DNA of 64,000 bases, from positions 219,646 through 283,645 of the forward strand of contig JAQFWX010000047.1 in assembly GCA_027605045.1 (NCBI GenBank), in the 5' to 3' direction. The translations under genes were made by a program, and so were the position numbers. Shown here in pieces: positions 61,180 through 64,000 of the stretch (its first letter is position 1; every line of letters starts with the position of its first letter). A model generated the notes under the pieces. It saw nothing but the letters and a program-made list of their open reading frames with translations, made no database searches and had not been told where the DNA came from. The stretch is from Phallus indusiatus (taxonomy: Eukaryota; Basidiomycota; Agaricomycetes; Phallales; Phallaceae).

Positions 61180-62005
61180 TTCGTGTTGTTGTCGGTGAGT
61201 GATCGGCAGACAAATGTATAAATGCGCGCAGCCGCGTCGGTCCCCGCCCTTCACGTAAGCGCCAACGACGACTCCTGGAAAAAAGTCTTGCAGCCATAGT
61301 AGCCATAGTAGCGCTGGTTCCTCGTCATTTCATCTCAGGAAAAAAAAACTACATAGCACGTTTGCCCTTAGTTTGTGACGTAATTTGTAGTTGGGCACTG
61401 ACAGCCACCAGCGTATCATTGCGCATGATCAAAAGTGCTGTACATGTTTTTTCAAAAAACCATGCGAGCTAAAATCTTTCAGTGTGCTCGTATGATGTTC
61501 AATCTATATTCGTCCTATAAAAAAATGATGACTTTCCCTCAATATTACCTCATAACAGAGGTGGTGAAAAACAGTAGGGTTTTAGAATTTAACTAACAGA
61601 AAAGTCGTAAGTCTGACATCGCCTTCAAAAGAATATATCAAGCTTTCCAACACCACTCCGTTTTTATTGCCCTCCGCGAAGTCAAAACCTTGCAGACGAG
61701 CAATGAAGCTAATTCGATTTTTCCAACATCGGATCGCGCTGGGTGGGAACATCTGCGCTGGCAACCGAACAACAGAACTTGGCATGTAATCTCAGACATT
61801 TTTTGCACGCAATCATTAAGTTACGCTTGGATAAAGGTTCGCGAAGATGTAATTTACATCTTCAACTGTTAAACGAATCGAGGTTCCGTCTTAACGTCTT
61901 TGAGGCGGATTCGGATTCACGCCCTGTCTTATGTGCAGGTCCGCCCACGCCTTCGGCGGAGGCATAGTTTGTGACCATTGTACTGAAAAGTTTATATTTT
62001 TATGT

Positions 62006-62188
62006 CTATCCAACTTTCGATGATTCGAATATTGAGACCTTATTTGGGTTTTCACCATTCATAAACTGGTTGGTGCTGTTTATCTTCGTTGCTATTCCAA
62101 CAATTGCGCATTTACGCTTGGGATGTACATCTATCAATTGCTCCTCGGTCAGAGATATTGTGCTAATAATGGTGATAGCCAACTGCAA
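62006..62188 (-). repeat. Small repeat-family fragment 1
   Basis: Minus strand: TTAGCACAATATCTCTGAC then a short open stretch with NSTNQFMNGENPNKVS. Similar to the fragment at 63225-63345 (TTAGCACAATGTCTCTGAC; LNQINQFLDG) and more weakly to 59461-59650. Confidence 0.45.
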
Positions 62189-63224
62189 TGCAGTGCTGGT
62201 TATCTAACGTGAACGTGAATAACTTACATACGAATGTTATTGGGTCTAGGTTTGGAGCGCGCCTGAGAAAGGAAGACTCGTCAATATTTGAAAACGATAT
62301 TGTCTCAGGGTACCCTTATATATGCATGCGTTCAGACCTTCGGCGGCGCGAAACCGTTCACTGGCCATCAATAGTAGTACAATCGGAGCAGGTCACGGTG
62401 ACTCTTTGATAGATAGATCTTCCAGATGTCAAATACGTCGACAAGTTTAGGGGTTGAAAGTTCAACGTTCACGTTCAATCGGTATCAGTGATCTGCGTTC
62501 TGAACTTCCAGAGACTCCCAGATCGCGCCAAGTCATCTGGAGTTACCGAACTTAGCTCACTGATAGGCTAGCTCCGGTGCCGTACTTTCAGATAGGATTG
62601 AATACAGTCATGAAGCGGGTTGTAAGATCAAGCAGGGCCGGAATTTCCGGTGCTAAGTCTGAGTTTTTTTCAAGTTGCGCTGGGTAAGAAGAATCTGATC
62701 TAGAATATGTAACCTTTGCATTGAGTTACTTGAACCCTAAATACAATCTTACCCGCGGTGGCCCGTGTTTGATATCTTTTTTGAAGTCACATTTACTTCT
62801 CTTAGGAAGAGCTTAGTGTCATCTCTTTTCCTCAAGTGGACAGGGCATATTTTGTCTCATTACTCTCTCGGAAGAAAACACATATATTCAATTCACAAAA
62901 AATATTTCAGAACACTTTGGATCCCTTTGAGATCTCATTGTTGCCAAGCAATCGTTTAGTGCTCCACTATAGCACTCTGCAGCCGCCGGACGCAGACGAC
63001 TGTTACTGTAGAACATGTAAACTTTTTCTTTGATAGCCAAAATGATACTGTTTCCTGCAAGGGTAATCCCATATACGGTATACGGGGGAAATTCTGGAAC
63101 CGGATCGGGACTATAGCCGATTGCTGTCTCGGGTAGAGGTCTGCCTCGGCCTTCGTTCTTCGCGTCCGACGTAAACATCGTGTGAGTGGTCGTCAGGCGT
63201 ATGGTACTGCCTATGGGGATTTTA

Positions 63225-63345
63225 ATATTCCCACGATGCCATCCAAGAACTGATTAATTTGGTTCAGCTCTTCGCTCGTGATTTTAGAGACTGCATCCTT
63301 GTTTTCAGAAACACCTCTGCCAATTTTTCGTGAGTCAGAGACATT
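63225..63345 (-). repeat. Small repeat-family fragment 2
   Basis: Minus strand: starts TTAGCACAATGTCTCTGAC (ATG reads MSLTHEKLAEVF), interrupted by a frame change before ITSEELNQINQFLDGIVGIL. Related to 62006-62188. It lies downstream, on the minus strand, of a TAAAAAGGCC block (about 63482-63491) resembling one near 59620. Confidence 0.45.
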
Positions 63346-64000
63346 GTGCTAAGAATGACAACATGAATGTAGTGTGAATAATGAAAATCCGTGAGACTTA
63401 GGACATACAGGTATTGTTGAATTTGAAGTACACTTGTAAGTTGACAGTTGTCGAAGGCGTTGAAAAATCAACGAAATTTGAAGGCCTTTTTATGCACTTT
63501 GAGATATACTACGGATATCTCCTTGCACATACCCTATTCGGGGCAAAATCGTTGACCCAATATTAACGGGAGCATGTGCTAGTGGCATGTCTCAGATGTG
63601 AAATCATCGGCTGCACCAACTAAAGCAATAGATTTCAATAATACGCGTGGAATTCATCCGAAGATGCGGACTTCGCATCTTCGAATGTGCGATATGAATC
63701 CCGGTGAGAATTGGGTGTGCTGGCATCTGTTCCTCTATGGTTGTATCGTCCTATCCTGGCGAAATCTTTTGTCAATGGCGCGGAAACACATGGAGCTTGA
63801 AGGACATGCTTTCCCAAATCTAGATTTTATGAATTTTTTCTGAGCTAGGTTTCGACTGTGAACCTTTAGGCAAGAGATGAAAGAAATTGCTCAATGGAAG
63901 GGTAGGAAAAGAAAAAATGCTTATAGGAGGAGAGTTGCTTCCGTGGTAGTGTGATATAGTAAACAGACGCGGTGTCTTTTCCACTCATCCCTTCTTTTTC

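Larger units (their letters stand above)
61180..64000. other. Right-end accessory region with relic fragments
   Basis: About 2.8 kb lacking an intact gene. A TAGCCATAG direct repeat lies near 61303-61318. Minus-strand fragments at about 62006-62188 (ISLTEEQLIDVHPKRK, INSTNQFMNGEN) and 63225-63345 (MSLTHEKLAEVF, LNQINQFLDGIV) resemble each other. The final 150 bp show only purine-rich sequence. I cannot name any product. Confidence 0.45.

Noticed and set aside
62888..63178. 96-codon minus-strand frame starting MFTSDAKNEGRG
   Set aside because: Plausible composition at its start but no recognised motif and no continuation by splicing; not enough to call a gene.

Overview
The window is nuclear DNA from a filamentous basidiomycete, most likely an Agaricomycete. 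The evidence is densely packed protein genes split by short introns (about 50-60 nt, GT-AG with some GC-AG), long serine/proline-rich disordered proteins, and families common in mushroom-forming fungi (FunK1-type kinase, HNH_2 nuclease with a conserved HEQR motif, F-box/LRR proteins). I found no rRNA, convincing tRNA, CRISPR or intact transposon. Introns were placed by eye, so exon edges are approximate unless stated.

Layout. 1-9 kb: the 5' part of an End4/Sla2 endocytic adaptor gene runs off the left edge. It is followed by a degenerate HNH nuclease copy, an apparently intact HNH paralogue, and a DUF89/ARMT1 phosphatase. 9-17.6 kb: two large genes for disordered proteins I do not recognise, separated by a 2-kb gene-free stretch. 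18-34.4 kb: a TMEM115-like Golgi membrane protein, then the most interesting part of the window: cytosolic aspartyl-tRNA synthetase, amino acid permease 1, a truncated relic of the synthetase, mitochondrial aspartate aminotransferase, IPI1 and amino acid permease 2. Matching flanks and relics show a tandem duplication of a roughly 10-kb block. Its left breakpoint lies inside the synthetase gene and its right breakpoint near 34.39 kb. Unit 1 then lost the aminotransferase and most of IPI1. Unit 2 kept both but carries a synthetase copy that was truncated by the duplication and later decayed. Only the permease survives as two good copies.

34.4-38.8 kb is a gene-poor gap with fragments. 38.8-58.6 kb is conserved housekeeping sequence: a very large LRR-RhoGEF-PH protein, a Cqd1/ADCK2-type mitochondrial UbiB kinase, a LEA-like protein, a tail-anchored disordered protein, the HORMA protein Rev7, an MFS transporter with a possible 5' frameshift, and an F-box/LRR protein. 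58.6-64 kb is decayed accessory sequence: a FunK1 relic lacking most of its N-lobe and its HRD motif, plus related short fragments that look like remnants of a small repeat or gene family.

Functionally, the synthetase and the aminotransferase are divergent neighbours with a shared promoter region, and amino acid permeases lie in the same block, so the area is a small aspartate/amino acid neighbourhood. I found no strong candidate for a wholly new biological system. The best discoveries are the duplication with complementary loss and the paired live and dead copies of basidiomycete-typical gene families.
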